Assembly: GCA_958496175.1 (NCBI GenBank)
Contig: OY292277.1
Coordinates: forward strand, 49,797,050-49,861,049
Length of the DNA stretch: 64,000 nt
Direction of reading: 5' to 3'
Source: Sisyra terminalis
Taxonomy: Eukaryota > Arthropoda > Insecta > Neuroptera > Sisyridae
Shown here: in pieces, positions 24,181 to 34,238 of the stretch
Layout: each line of letters begins with the position of its first letter
Position numbering within the stretch: position 1 is the stretch's first letter
Program-made: the position numbers and the translations under genes
Notes under the pieces: model-generated
Seen by the model: the letters and a program-made list of their open reading frames with translations, nothing else
What the model was told of the DNA's origin: nothing
Database searches by the model: none

Positions 24181-25923
24181 TAAAAAAGAAATTACCTACC
24201 TTGTTGACCAAAATGCTCGAATTCTATCTAATTGAAAGACAATTGTACATTTTCCTTGAAGATTTCTCAACAAAACTCCACCAAATAAGTTCAGGAGTCC
24301 CCCAAGGGAGCATAGTGGAACAGTTTTTCCAGCACCCTGTATACGAGCTCAAATTACTCGACTAGCTTTTAACCCTTAGTTTTAGAAACATTTTTTATTG
24401 ACACTTAAATAAATTATGCATACGCAAATAAAATGAAATAATCAGAAAAGTTTTTAAGTTATTTATTATAGGGCTGTTTTTGAATTCCAATTCCACATCA
24501 AATATACATAAAAGCCTTACCTTTTCACACAAACGGAAACCATCCAAGTCCAATCTTCTCAATATGAAAAAAAAAGGAACAACGAAAGATCGTATCAATA
24601 AATCCATTACAAATTAAGCAGCAATAATAATATATTTATAATTTTTTTTTCAAAGTAAAATTTTGTCATTTTTCTTTTACAACAGCTATATCACAGATCT
24701 ACATTATAGAAATTTTATAATACATTATTATTTTATTGTTCCTTAAATCTAAATTATTCAGTTTTTATGTTTTCTATTATTAAAAATACTATTTTCGATT
24801 TATTTTCTTAAATTCATAAAAATTCGCTCATTTTTTTTTAAAGTTTTTAATTTTATTTGCTGGACCTTAAGACTATAATAATAATAATAATATAATTGTT
24901 TAAATGCTAGAATTGTCAACAAAAGTACTTGTATTAATGCATCAAAAGTGTTATTTTTGTTTTTTTTTTACAAATTGAAAATATCTTTAGAAAGTTAGTT
25001 GACGATTGTCCGCATAATATTGATTTTCATAACTTTTAAGTACATGTTTTCAATGTAATTAACAACTAATTGTTACAAAAGGAGTTTAAACTATTTGCTG
25101 CAATACAAGGTATTGTTAAAAGTTTTAATTATGCTTTTTATTTAATTGAGTAAACTAATTAATTTATGGTCTAGTTTATTACAGGTTCTACTATAAATAC
25201 CCTGTTGTTCAATTGAGTTTTTATTTTCAATATTTATGAAATTTACACAAATTTTCACAGGTCAATCCACCAATGTTTCTCTATCGTACACTTTTCACAC
25301 ATACACCATAACAAAAATTATACAAAAACCCCTTGAAAATTTCATTTCAATTATCAGATTATAGGGTGGTATATTTCATTCGGATGACTGTTTTGGTTGC
25401 TTGATTGATTTAAACTGCATTGCTGCAAAAAAAGAAGAAAATTACTTATTGATTTTTGAGAAAAAATCCAATTAAACTATGATTTATATTTGGATATTTG
25501 GATTGTTATATAACTGAATTTTTTAAGAAAGTTTAAAGTATATTGTAAGGAAAGCTTGAGATTGTCGCCGAAAAATCAAACTAGTCCAAGAAGCCATGCT
25601 TTAATTACACAAGATTTAAATTCCCCTTGTCCTCTCAGAAAAAGAAAACAACACCGTTGTTGTATGAAAAATTGGGAAAGATAGTAATGAATTCCATTCC
25701 CCTAAATTGTCTTATAAATTTCCCAATGGTTATTAATTGTAATTCCAATTTAGGAATCAATAAATATATTGAATCTGAATCTAAAATGATCCGAAAACAA
25801 GAATCGTCAATAAACAAAAAAATTAAACGAACAAATCGAAAGCAAGAGGAAATTTAGCTAAGTGGACCATTTTCCAAAAAACCAGAAGGATCTACGAAAA
25901 AAGGAAGAAAACAAATGGAAATA
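24181..25923. other. No gene recognised; AT-rich
   Basis: A minus-strand exon-like pair (polypyrimidine plus AG near 24562 and AAAG/GTAAGG near 24523) brackets only about 36 bp and gives no semaphorin-like sequence. The rest is A/T-rich. Confidence 0.4.
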
Positions 25924-26365
25924 CAGTGGACCCCCGATAATCCGGCCCTCGGCTAATCCGGCACCCCCTGTAATCCGACATGGTCTATTATTTATTATGT
26001 ATTGAATATTTTTTTGACAATCTTCGCTACACAGACAGAAAAAAAATACTACTATTAAGAAAATTTTCGTCATACTATAGGTAAAGCTATTACAAATTAC
26101 AACAAATGTTTATAATAAAACAATAAATATTGATGTTCTTTTCTCAAGAAAATAATATCAATACCAATAAAATGAATATTTTTGGCGAATTTCTTGAATC
26201 AAGAAATTCTTATTTGGACAATAGTATTTTTTGTCGGATTACAAGGGACTCTTTCGTTAAAAACTCCGGACTATAGGGGGTCTTAGGCAGTACTCTATAA
26301 TCCGATAAATTCGCTAATCCGACTCTGCCCTGCAAACTGTTTGTCGGATTACCGGGAGTCCACTG
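25924..26365. mobile_element. pogo/Tigger-type MITE, copy 1
   Basis: Ends CAGTGGACCCCCGATAATCC and GGATTACCGGGAGTCCACTG, flanked by TA on both sides. Such CAGTGGACCCCGATTATCCG-type ends belong to pogo-like Tc1/mariner elements. Inner subterminal CGGATTA/TAATCCG boxes are repeated. No transposase frame. A longer copy in reverse orientation lies at 56028-56626. Confidence 0.88.
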
Positions 26366-26396
26366 TATTCGACTTCTGAAGAAAAGAAGTAAACCA

Positions 26397-27330
26397 CTTT
26401 GATTTGGAATATTTCACCAAGGACTGGCAGTGAAAACTAAACCATGCTTTGGGTAGAAAATAAAAAAAAAAATTCAACTAATTTTGTACGTTCTTTTGTA
26501 GATTTATCCACCAAAATCGATTATAAAAATGAAGAATTTCGACCATACAATACAGGTAAAATATGGACTCCCTTGTTGCTAATTCTCAATTTAAATATTC
26601 TTCATATTTTAGACTTCCCTTGTCCTATTGGAAAAAATAAAACAATAGCCTTTTTATAGGTAAAAATAGGGGAAGAAAGTTATAAGTCTCATTCCCCCAA
26701 AATGCCTTATAAATAAATGAATGATGCGTAATTGTAATTGCAATTTAGGTACCAAGAAGTCCAATTAATTACCAAGAAAAACATAGATTCTGAATCTAAA
26801 ATTGATCGTTTATATTGATCGTGCATATTTTCCCAGAAAAAAACATTTAAAGAAAAAGCTCGATTTGAGTCCACTTTGATTTGGAAAATCTCATCAAGGA
26901 CTAGCAATGAAAACTAAACCTGTTTTTGGGTATAAAATAACAAAGAAAGCTTACTAATTTTGTACGTTTTTTTTGTAGATCTATCCACTAAAATCGAGAG
27001 TAAAAATCAAGTATTTCAACCATACAATACAGGCAAAATATGGACTCTCTTGTTATTATTATTTATTTAAATATTCTTCATGTTTTAGACTTCCATTGTC
27101 CTATTGGAAAAATAAAACAATTGCCATTTTATAGGTAAAAATAGGAGAAGAAAGTTCTGAGTCTCATTCCTCCAAGATAACTTCTAAATAAATGAATGAT
27201 GCGTAATTGTAATTACAATTAAGGTACCAAGAAGTCCAATTAATTACCAAGAAATACATAGATTCTGAATCTAAAATTCGAGTCATTTTCCAAATATTGA
27301 AACTGCTAAAAATTTTCACCATTAATTCGT
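26397..27330 (+). repeat. Tandem direct duplication, unit about 475 bp
   Basis: The block with ACCAAGGACTGGCAGTGAAA (26416) to ATAGATTCTGAATCTAAAAT (26784) is repeated from about 26890 to 27275 with moderate divergence. A weaker third copy lies at about 28050-28200. Confidence 0.8.
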
Positions 27331-28743
27331 GCTTTTTGTCGTTTGAAAATTCTGACACAATATTTTCTTGGAAAACACTGTTTAAAGAAGATGCTCAATT
27401 TGGGCCATTTTTCAAATATAGAATTTTCCACAAATTTTATCACCATTAATTGGTGTTTTTTTTTGCTCAAAAACTTTGCAAGAAATAATTTTATCGTTTA
27501 CTTACTTCCTCGGAAAACGCTTTTAAAAAAAAGCTCTATTAGGACATTTCTCTAAGAATCAAGCTTTAAAACTTAGGAGAGTAGGGAACGAATATTATAT
27601 ATTATGCGAGTGATAAAATTATTGTTTTCAGAACTTCAAGCAACAAAAATACACCAATCAATGGAAAAAGAAGTTCTGGAAAATTCAACATTTGAAAAAT
27701 GATCCAGATCGAGCTTTTTCTATTAACAGTGTTTTTCGAGAAAATATGCAAGTTTAGAAGTTTAATGTTGTTTTAATGTTAATTAAATTTAATTTTTTTA
27801 GTTTTAATGATATTTCATTAAATATCAATATTCAATATTCAATATTCATAGAAAAACTCTAAAGTTTGCACTACATAGGGTTTTCCTGGCAAATATGCAA
27901 GTGACAATTTTAAAAACTCCAAAATATTTCGTAGTTATTTTCAAATTAAAAAACTGAAGTGCTAACTTGATAGACGTCTACGAAAAAACGAAGAAAATTA
28001 AATTTAATTTTGGATTTCTTAAAAATCTGGACCACCTGGATTTGGAGAATCTTACCGAAAACCCAAGCCTACCGTTAGGGAAAAAAAATCAAATAATTTG
28101 CATTAGTTCTTTTATGGATTTATCGACTAAAAATTGATTATAAAAACGGAGAATTTCAACTATACAATAGAGGCCAAAAGTGGACATTACTATTTCTTTT
28201 CATTATTGTTTCTGGTAGTATACAATTCAATTGTATTGCTTCCATTTAACACCTGGAATCTCGAATGTTCAATTACATTTTTTTAATAATTTTCTGATGA
28301 ACATACAAAAGAGAATTGGAAGCACGAATTAATCAATATTTGGTCAATAAAAATTGTGTTAAATTGTCTAACATTGACTTTTTGATTAAAAAAATCTAAG
28401 TACTGTATATTTGTAAGCCAGCATTTTGACTGAACTTTAGGGGTTGGCAGATTTTCTTTTCGAAAAGAAAACATTTTGTTTCGGATAGTTATTATATTTG
28501 AAAGATATCCTACTGCACTTTAGGGGATGACAGATTTTCTTTTCGGAATGGAAGCATTTTGTTCCGGATAGTTATTTGAAAGAAATCCAACTTTTCTTTC
28601 TTAAACCCGAAATTCGGTTCTCATGCAAATGCTTCCAAAACTACAGGCTTTCCGAAGGGATGAATATGATAGGGGGGCATCTGCCCCCTTTTGTCCATTT
28701 ATACCAGCACCCAAGAATAGACTAAAATAAATTTAAAACTTAC
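27331..28743. other. Repeat-derived AT-rich sequence; no exon recognised
   Basis: 27340-27760 has diverged repeats of a phrase including CACCATTAATTGGTG. 28440-28590 has a short duplicated phrase (CAGATTTTCTTTTCG). I found no exon continuing the semaphorin tail here. Confidence 0.5.
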
Positions 28744-28987
28744 CGCTTGTTTGCGTTCCCAAGTTTTCATTGCTGATTTATATTTTTCGAATTCATGACA
28801 CCAATCGGAATAAATTTTCTGATATTCGTTGGTTTTCGATGGTGGAGAACAGCGATGTGAATCAACAGTTACATTATATGAGCACAAAAGTGCACCACCC
28901 ATCCAACAATCGTAACGACCAGCGTCGGCTTCCGTTACCGAAATTATCACCAAACCGTGTTCGGAGGTCTCAATATATTTGTCTGGC
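28744..28987 (-). CDS. Sema2a: Semaphorin-2 exon, C-terminal half of Ig domain and tail
   Basis: Follows a poly-T tract and TAG acceptor. Encodes PDKYIETSEHGLVIISVTEA, then DAGRYDC (second Ig cysteine with the D.G.Y.C signature), LLCSYNVTVDSHRC, and the tail QKIYSDWCHEFEKYKSAMK ending TWERKQA. It ends on a whole codon at a strong GTAAGT donor. Homologues have about 20-40 more residues, so one more coding exon is expected in phase 0. If the donor were not used, translation would stop at 28699-28701 after 14 unrelated residues. Confidence 0.97.
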
Positions 28988-29107
28988 CTAGCAAAAAAAA
29001 AAGACTTAATAATTTTTATCAAATTTTTTTAAGAACATCCCCTTTAAATTAATAAGATGTATTGTCGCTTAAAAGGGGAAACTTTCTAGTGAGATAAAGT
29101 TCTTTAC

Positions 29108-29299
29108 CGAAAAACAATTTTGTATGGTCCCTTTTCTTTCGAGTGATGATACCAAGTTACTGTTTGTTTCGCAAGAATTGTCGGAATTTTCAAGAAGCAC
29201 CCCAAGTGTAAACTTTGGCCCCATGTAACCACCATTTTCTTTTTCGTTACACTTGTGTCGCAAATTCCCGTCGTTGAATTGGTTACATCTTGCAGTAAT
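29108..29299 (-). CDS. Sema2a: Semaphorin-2 exon, N-terminal half of Ig domain
   Basis: Starts after TTGTTTAG and ends two bases into an Arg codon at GTAAAG. It encodes LLQDVTNSTTGICDTSV, KKKMVVTWGQSLHLGC (first Ig cysteine), then KQTVTWYHHSKEKGPYKIVF with the Ig core Trp. NSTT offers an N-glycosylation site. The WGQ..HL wording resembles what I remember of Sema-2b somewhat more than Sema-2a, but this is too little to decide the paralogue. The 192-bp length keeps the frame with both neighbours. Confidence 0.96.
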
Positions 29300-30009
29300 C
29301 TAAACAACATTGAAATTAATAAACTTTTATTACACTGTTATATACATTTGAATTAATGAGTGTATATAAAACGCAAATGCATGCAATATAATAAAAAAAA
29401 AACACACGAATGAGTCATGGCCAGACCGAAGGGCCCAGTCTATTAAAACCCCTTTGCAGAATTGTTTACGCAAAATATTTTATGCTGATTATAATAATTT
29501 ATGTATGTATTTAACAGAGAACGAAATTGCACTCGTTCCACTCGACCGCCCGTTATTTTATATATTATCCTTTTGCGCGTTGTTATTCGAGCGCACATTT
29601 TGCTGATTTCAGGATATAAATTTGAAAATTCGAAAACTAAAGCTTTTCGTTTTCAATGTCTTATACTATGTGCTATTTGTACAACGGGATATTTGGCTTC
29701 AAATGCTAATCAAAAGTATTTCGTATGGCCATTTAAAAATATTCCATTTGAGTAAATTCATTGGGAAAAACTAAAATTACGTTATCATAATTCTTTGTTC
29801 ATTAAATTCTGAAGTAGAAGGGAATTGGTTACTGTTTTAAAGATTTTAAATTAGAACTAAAGTATAAAGTTGAACTTTTTAAAAGCTGTTTGTAAATTGG
29901 AGAAGAAATATTTTTTAGCCAAACTTTTGTAGTCAAATACCCACGGGTCAGTCCAAATGAAGTGGTCCAAAAATACATTAAATGGTTGCTCGACCATTTT
30001 AAAAAAAAT
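29300..30009. other. Left part of a semaphorin intron; no gene recognised
   Basis: Intron between the PSI exon and the first Ig exon, before the foldback. It has a plus-strand frame at 29501-29755 without recognisable motifs. Composition is mixed around 29510-29700. Confidence 0.5.
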
Positions 30010-31510
30010 AATTTTATGTGTGCTATTACCCCAACATGTTGGTAGTTCAAATTCTTCATTATTTTAATTTTATTGTTTTTTGGTTTTCCAGTGGTGGCCA
30101 TATTAGTTTTACTAGGCGCAGACATTTTCGCAGTTTTAAGGGTTGGCGGAAACTTGATTATCTCAGGTTCTATTTGGCCTATCAAAATGAAATTAAAAGC
30201 AGTGTGTTCATGAAAATATAAGCTATAAGGTTGTAATAAGACGTTTTCACCTAAATGTAATTATAAGGGGTGAAATTTCAGTCTAAAGTTTTAACTCTCA
30301 TTTGTAAAAACTCCAATTTTCACGGAAAGATTGTGAAGGAAGGGAAATAGGCTACACACTAAAACTTTTTTTACAAACAATTAGGTACTAGTTGTATTCA
30401 AAAACAAAATTTGAAGTCTGAGATTTTAAGCCTTTTTAAAATAATAAATAACAAAATTTGGAAATTTTCAAATTTGCAATTTTCTGAGCTTAATATCTCT
30501 GGTGGGGAACCAAATAAAAATCTGAAATATCACCTCATTATAGTACTGTATAATAGTATCGACAAAGAGCTAAGAGATCTCTAAGTTTGGGTAGCTTTTT
30601 TATAGTTTCGTGATCTTTATCTTGTGTCAAAAAGAATCCATAAATTTTTTTGGACCTTATGGGTACCTGTGAAGAACCTGGGTGTTAAGAGATCTCTTAG
30701 CTTTGTCGAACACCAAGATTAGTTGATGACTATACATTAGCTTTCAGAAAGAAGTATATGTTTTAAATTTAAGATATGAATAACAGTTAGCCCAGAGTAT
30801 ATATTGTTTTGTGTAAAATGCCCTTTTTGCCAAGTATATGTCACATATTAAATGATTAAATACATTATATTCACCTACTGAAGTATGCGTTATTTTGACA
30901 TTTTGTGCTTGCAATATCTCTGCTCCTAGTCAAATCTCAAACTCCAAATTTTAGGTGCATAATACTATCATACAGTACTATAATGAGGTGATATTTCAGA
31001 TTTTTATTTGGTCCCCCACCAGAGATATTGAGCTCAGAAAATTGCAAATTTTGAAAATTTTCAAATTTTGTTATTTTTTATTTTAAAAAGGCTTAAAGTC
31101 TCAGACTTCAAATTTTAGTTTTGAATACAACTAGTACCTAATTGTTTGTAAAAAAAGTTTTAACATGTAGACTCTTTCCCTTCCTTCACAATCTTTCCGT
31201 AAAGATTGAAGTTTTTACAAATGAGAGCTAAAAATATTGGCTGAAGTTTCACCCCTTCGAATTAAATTTAAGTGAAAACCTCTAATTTCAAACTTATAGC
31301 TTATATTTTCATGAAAACACTGTTTTTAGTTTCATTTTGATAAGAAAAATAGGGCCTGAGATAATCAAGTTTCCGCAAACCCTTAAAAGTGCGAAAATGT
31401 CTGCACCTAGTAAAACTAATATGGCCACCACCGGAAAACGAGAAACAATAAAATTAAAATAATGATGAATTTGAACTACCAACATGTTGGGGTGACAGCA
31501 AAAAAAATAA
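30010..31510. mobile_element. Foldback element E, complete, within a semaphorin intron
   Basis: Arms of about 500 bp: CCCCAACATGTTGGTAGTTC (30030) pairs with GAACTACCAACATGTTGGGG (about 31472-31491), and the order of inner phrases is mirrored. The centre holds an imperfect hairpin around AAGAGATCTCT (30560-30583 with 30685-30708). No transposase. It occupies most of the 2349-bp intron and ends about 140 bp from the PSI exon. Confidence 0.85.
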
Positions 31511-31648
31511 ATCAGAATTAAAAAAAACAATAATACGATCAGTGCTGAACCGACTGAATTGGACTGAGTCCCACTCAATTATTTGTCCAATAGCTGCATA
31601 TATGCCGATAAATATTTGTGAAATATTTTCGCCAAGTTTGCCCCTTAC

Positions 31649-31925
31649 CCTGGTGAGTAGAGCTTGCAGGAATTGGTGTCCTTGTCCCAGCCACAATAGG
31701 GATCATGTACACAACGCATACAGCTATCATATTTTCGACTACAAACTGCTAGATTCATCTGTTTGATCCGGTAATCCGATCCCACATAAAGTGAATTGTG
31801 CTTTCGAGAGATCTGCATTACTTGAATTGCTTCTCCTGTAGATATCTCATATATATCCAGAAGACTCGATTGCGATTCGCCATTATTGTCGTACCATTGC
31901 ACAATTTTATGCACTTGGCCTTCAT
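31649..31925 (-). CDS. Sema2a: Semaphorin-2 exon, end of sema domain plus PSI module
   Basis: Encodes EGQVHKIVQWYDNNGESQ, SLLDIYEISTGEAIQVMQIS, LYVGSDYRIKQMNL, then the PSI cysteine module AVCSRKYDSCMRCVHDPYC followed by GWDKDTNSC. The last propeller strand and the PSI core lie in a single exon. It starts two bases into an Asn codon and ends two bases into a Gly codon at GTAAGG. The next exon supplies the third base and continues with LLQDV, a family-typical junction. Confidence 0.98.
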
Positions 31926-31991
31926 CTATAAACGCAAAGAAAAGGAAAACAACATGACAAAACCGCAACATTTTTCCCCACTGAAACTTAC
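31926..31991 (-). other. 66-bp stop-free intron of the semaphorin gene
   Basis: Flanked by GTAAGT and TTTATAG. Its length is 22 codons exactly and it holds no stop in the coding frame, so a retained transcript would insert a hydrophobic stretch (roughly CHVVFLFFAF) between the YYVGT and EGQVHKIVQ strands of the propeller. Splicing restores the family sequence GTNEGQV, so removal is surely the normal outcome. Confidence 0.85.
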
Positions 31992-32405
31992 TAGTTCCCA
32001 CATAGTACACAAAATAGTCTTTTTTCGATTCAATCGTATCGATTGTAAGTTTATCAACGACTAGTTTCGTGAACAATATGTCCCGTTTGAAATATACAGG
32101 TTTGTCATTTTCATGGGCCACGGCATCATCCATCAGCGGGTGTGATCGTATAAAGTTCAAAACAGTATCAGGCAATGTTTCTGTGTCATTAACACAAGTG
32201 CCTGGTCTTGGCTCGGGAACTTTACTACTTAGTACGGGTAACCACGCCGAACTTGAAGACGCCTGCTCCTTAAACTTGCCGGCAAATGCATTTTGAATGT
32301 CGTCGATTGTAAATGAACAAATCGCCGAACCCATTAACCCATTACTGGACGTAATAAACGTGGCGTAAAATTTGTTATCGTCATCAGGAATTTTGTATAC
32401 GCTCT
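31992..32405 (-). CDS. Sema2a: Semaphorin-2 exon, late sema domain
   Basis: Starts after a TATAG acceptor 64 bp below the previous exon and ends one base into a codon at a GTAAGT donor. It encodes 137 full codons: SVYKIPDDDNKFYATF, GSAICSFTIDDIQ, the FAGKFKEQ segment with a serine run, then VPEPRPGTCVND, LNFIRSHPLMDDAV, KRDILFTKLVVDKL and FVYYVGT. The PRPGTC and SHPLMD stretches are strong semaphorin signatures. At the 3' end the frame runs straight through the short intron without a stop. Confidence 0.98.
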
Positions 32406-32469
32406 CTATAAAAAGTAAACACTTGTAGATGGCGAATGTGTTAAATGTTTTAATGATAGATTGACTTAC

Positions 32470-32700
32470 GAATTTCGTTGAAATAAAAGGGAAATTCGCC
32501 GGGAATTGAACAATTCAATCGGGCTTTCAAGTAGGTGGCCCAGTTTTGATTGAGGATATTTTTGCCGCCCGTATCGCGTTTACAAACGCGGGCAATTCGG
32601 GAATAGACGGTTTTACCGCAGTTGATATATTCAACGGCCGTTTCTCGAAAGAAAAATAAAACGTACTCACTTATATCGAAAGCACCCACAAAATCAGGCT
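32470..32700 (-). CDS. Sema2a: Semaphorin-2 exon, central sema domain
   Basis: Follows a TTTCAG acceptor and ends at a GTAAGT donor one base into a codon. It encodes about 76 residues of the propeller: FVGAFDISEYVLFFFRETA, then INCGKTVYSRIARVCKRD with the conserved cysteines, then NWATYLKARLNCSIPGEF and FYFNEI. These are among the most conserved semaphorin blades. The leftover base C plus AG of the next exon makes Gln, giving NEIQSVY as in homologues. The exon length of 231 bp and both phases fit. Confidence 0.98.
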
Positions 32701-33349
32701 CTGAAACAAAAAGGTATGTTGAAAAAAATTGATTTAAAAATATTTTTAGTTAGAAATTGTTATAATATACGCTTCCGAAACAACACGTGTTCGAAAGTTA
32801 TAAATATTGCCCGTTATGGTATGTGTTAATAATCAAATGTAACAATGCATTTTTAAATAAAATGTAATAAATATAACGTTTCTCAACCCAAAATCCTACT
32901 ATTTTCGACCAGATTAAGAGGCTTAAATGTGCTTAATTTTCTAACGTAAAAATTAATTGGAGCTACGGGTTTTAAGGATTGTGGTTCGCTAGTAAAGACT
33001 GAATAATTCATGGTTGATGAAGAAAATGATATTCGAGACATTCATCTGTTAAATTTACGGTGGAAAAGTCTAGTCGCTGGAAGATTGAGATTCAAGACAC
33101 TCTGGAAAGTCACCGAAAATGGGAAACTTCTGGTGGTTCAACAATCAAGCCGGAAGAAGTAAGAATCAACAGTGGAAATATTACAAATAAAAAGGAAATT
33201 GATGACAGAAAAGCTCGATTATTCGATCAACCACCTAATGTTGATCGAATAATCGAACACAGCTTTTGATCAAGTTTTTGATTGGAAAACGTCGCCTGAT
33301 ATTTAAGAAAAAACCAAAGCTTAAAAAGTAAAATGTTTTATTGGGACTT
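32701..33349. other. Start (3' part) of the 30.8-kb semaphorin intron
   Basis: Spans from the acceptor to the first foldback copy. No coding signal other than a short chance frame at 33060-33269, part of which is the palindrome at 33215-33256. Confidence 0.5.
33215..33256. repeat. Perfect 17-bp palindrome with 8-base loop
   Basis: TCGATTATTCGATCAAC at 33215-33231 is exactly complementary to 33240-33256, with loop CACCTAAT. It could be a hairpin or a dimer-binding site; there is no further evidence. Confidence 0.85.
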
Positions 33350-34238
33350 TTATTAAGAGGTGCCGCATCGCAAATTTCGATTTTTCATTTACACAACATG
33401 GGAACAATATTCTCTTGCACTTTGGAATTTTATAGCTCACGTTGGTGACAATATTTCGGGATGACCAAGGTGTATTCTTGTAGAAAATTGAACGATCTAC
33501 AAAAAAGGTCTCGGACAAGTTTTTGATATATTTATTCCTTCAAAAGACATTCCAGGTCAAAGTTGAACTAAAGAGAAATTTTAATATTTTTTCAATTTTT
33601 TGACGCAACCGTCAATTTTATAAGAAAATTTTACAGGACATTTTTTGTAGAGCACTTTTTTTTCTATAACTTATTTCTATAAAAGTTTTTGATATTTTTC
33701 ACAGGTCCTAAGTTATTTAATTAAAATTAAAAAAAAAAATTTTATGTTAAAAATATAATAATTTAGGGAATTTTCAGTTTAATGCAAATAACTTAGGACC
33801 TGTGAAAATATCAAAAACTTTTATAGAGATAAGTTATAGAAAAAAAAGTGTTCTACAAAACATGTCCTATAAATTTTTTTTATAAAATTGATGGTTGCGT
33901 CAAAAAATTGAAAAAAATATTAAAATTTCTCTTTAGTTCAACTTTGACCTCGAATAACTTTTGAAGGAATAAATATACCAAAAATGTGTACGAGACCTTT
34001 TTTGTAGATCGTTCAATTTTCTACAAGAATATACCTTGGTCATTCCGAAATATTGTCACCAACGTGAGCTATAAAATGTCAAAGTGCAAGAGAGTATTGT
34101 TCCCATGTTATTTAAATGGAAAATCGAAATTTGCGATGCGGCACCTCTTAATATTAATATTAAGAGCTTAATTTTTCACAGGATTTTTTTCTTGTTATTC
34201 CCAACAATATTTTCGATACAATTAAGAAAAAAATCATT
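33350..34238. mobile_element. Foldback A, copy 1
   Basis: Two arms of about 420 bp in mirror order, each with GGTGCCGCATCGCAAATTTC, AACATGGGAACAATATTCTC and GATCTACAAAAAAGGTCTC, meeting near 33750. The left terminal segment is truncated; the right runs to ATCGAAAATATTG-type sequence. No transposase; the roughly 60-residue frames in the arms recur in other copies but look incidental. Confidence 0.88.

Noticed and set aside
24395..24607. Minus-strand exon-like stretch with polypyrimidine tract and GTAAGG donor
   Set aside because: The bracketed 36 bp does not continue the semaphorin tail in phase 0 without a quick stop.
25924..26365. Possible coding region from minus-strand frame at 25858-26073
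   Set aside because: The frame crosses the MITE end and is explained by the pogo-type repeat.
29829..30185. 118-codon minus-strand frame overlapping foldback E in the semaphorin intron
   Set aside because: It starts at a non-ATG codon, runs across the foldback boundary and resembles no semaphorin sequence.
33321..34171. Frames of about 60 residues (TFFVDRSIFYKN...) repeated in foldback A arms here and at 48099 and 62101
   Set aside because: They lie in inverted arms, start at different codons, and other families with the same blocks have no matching frame. Similarity reflects the repeat DNA, not a protein.
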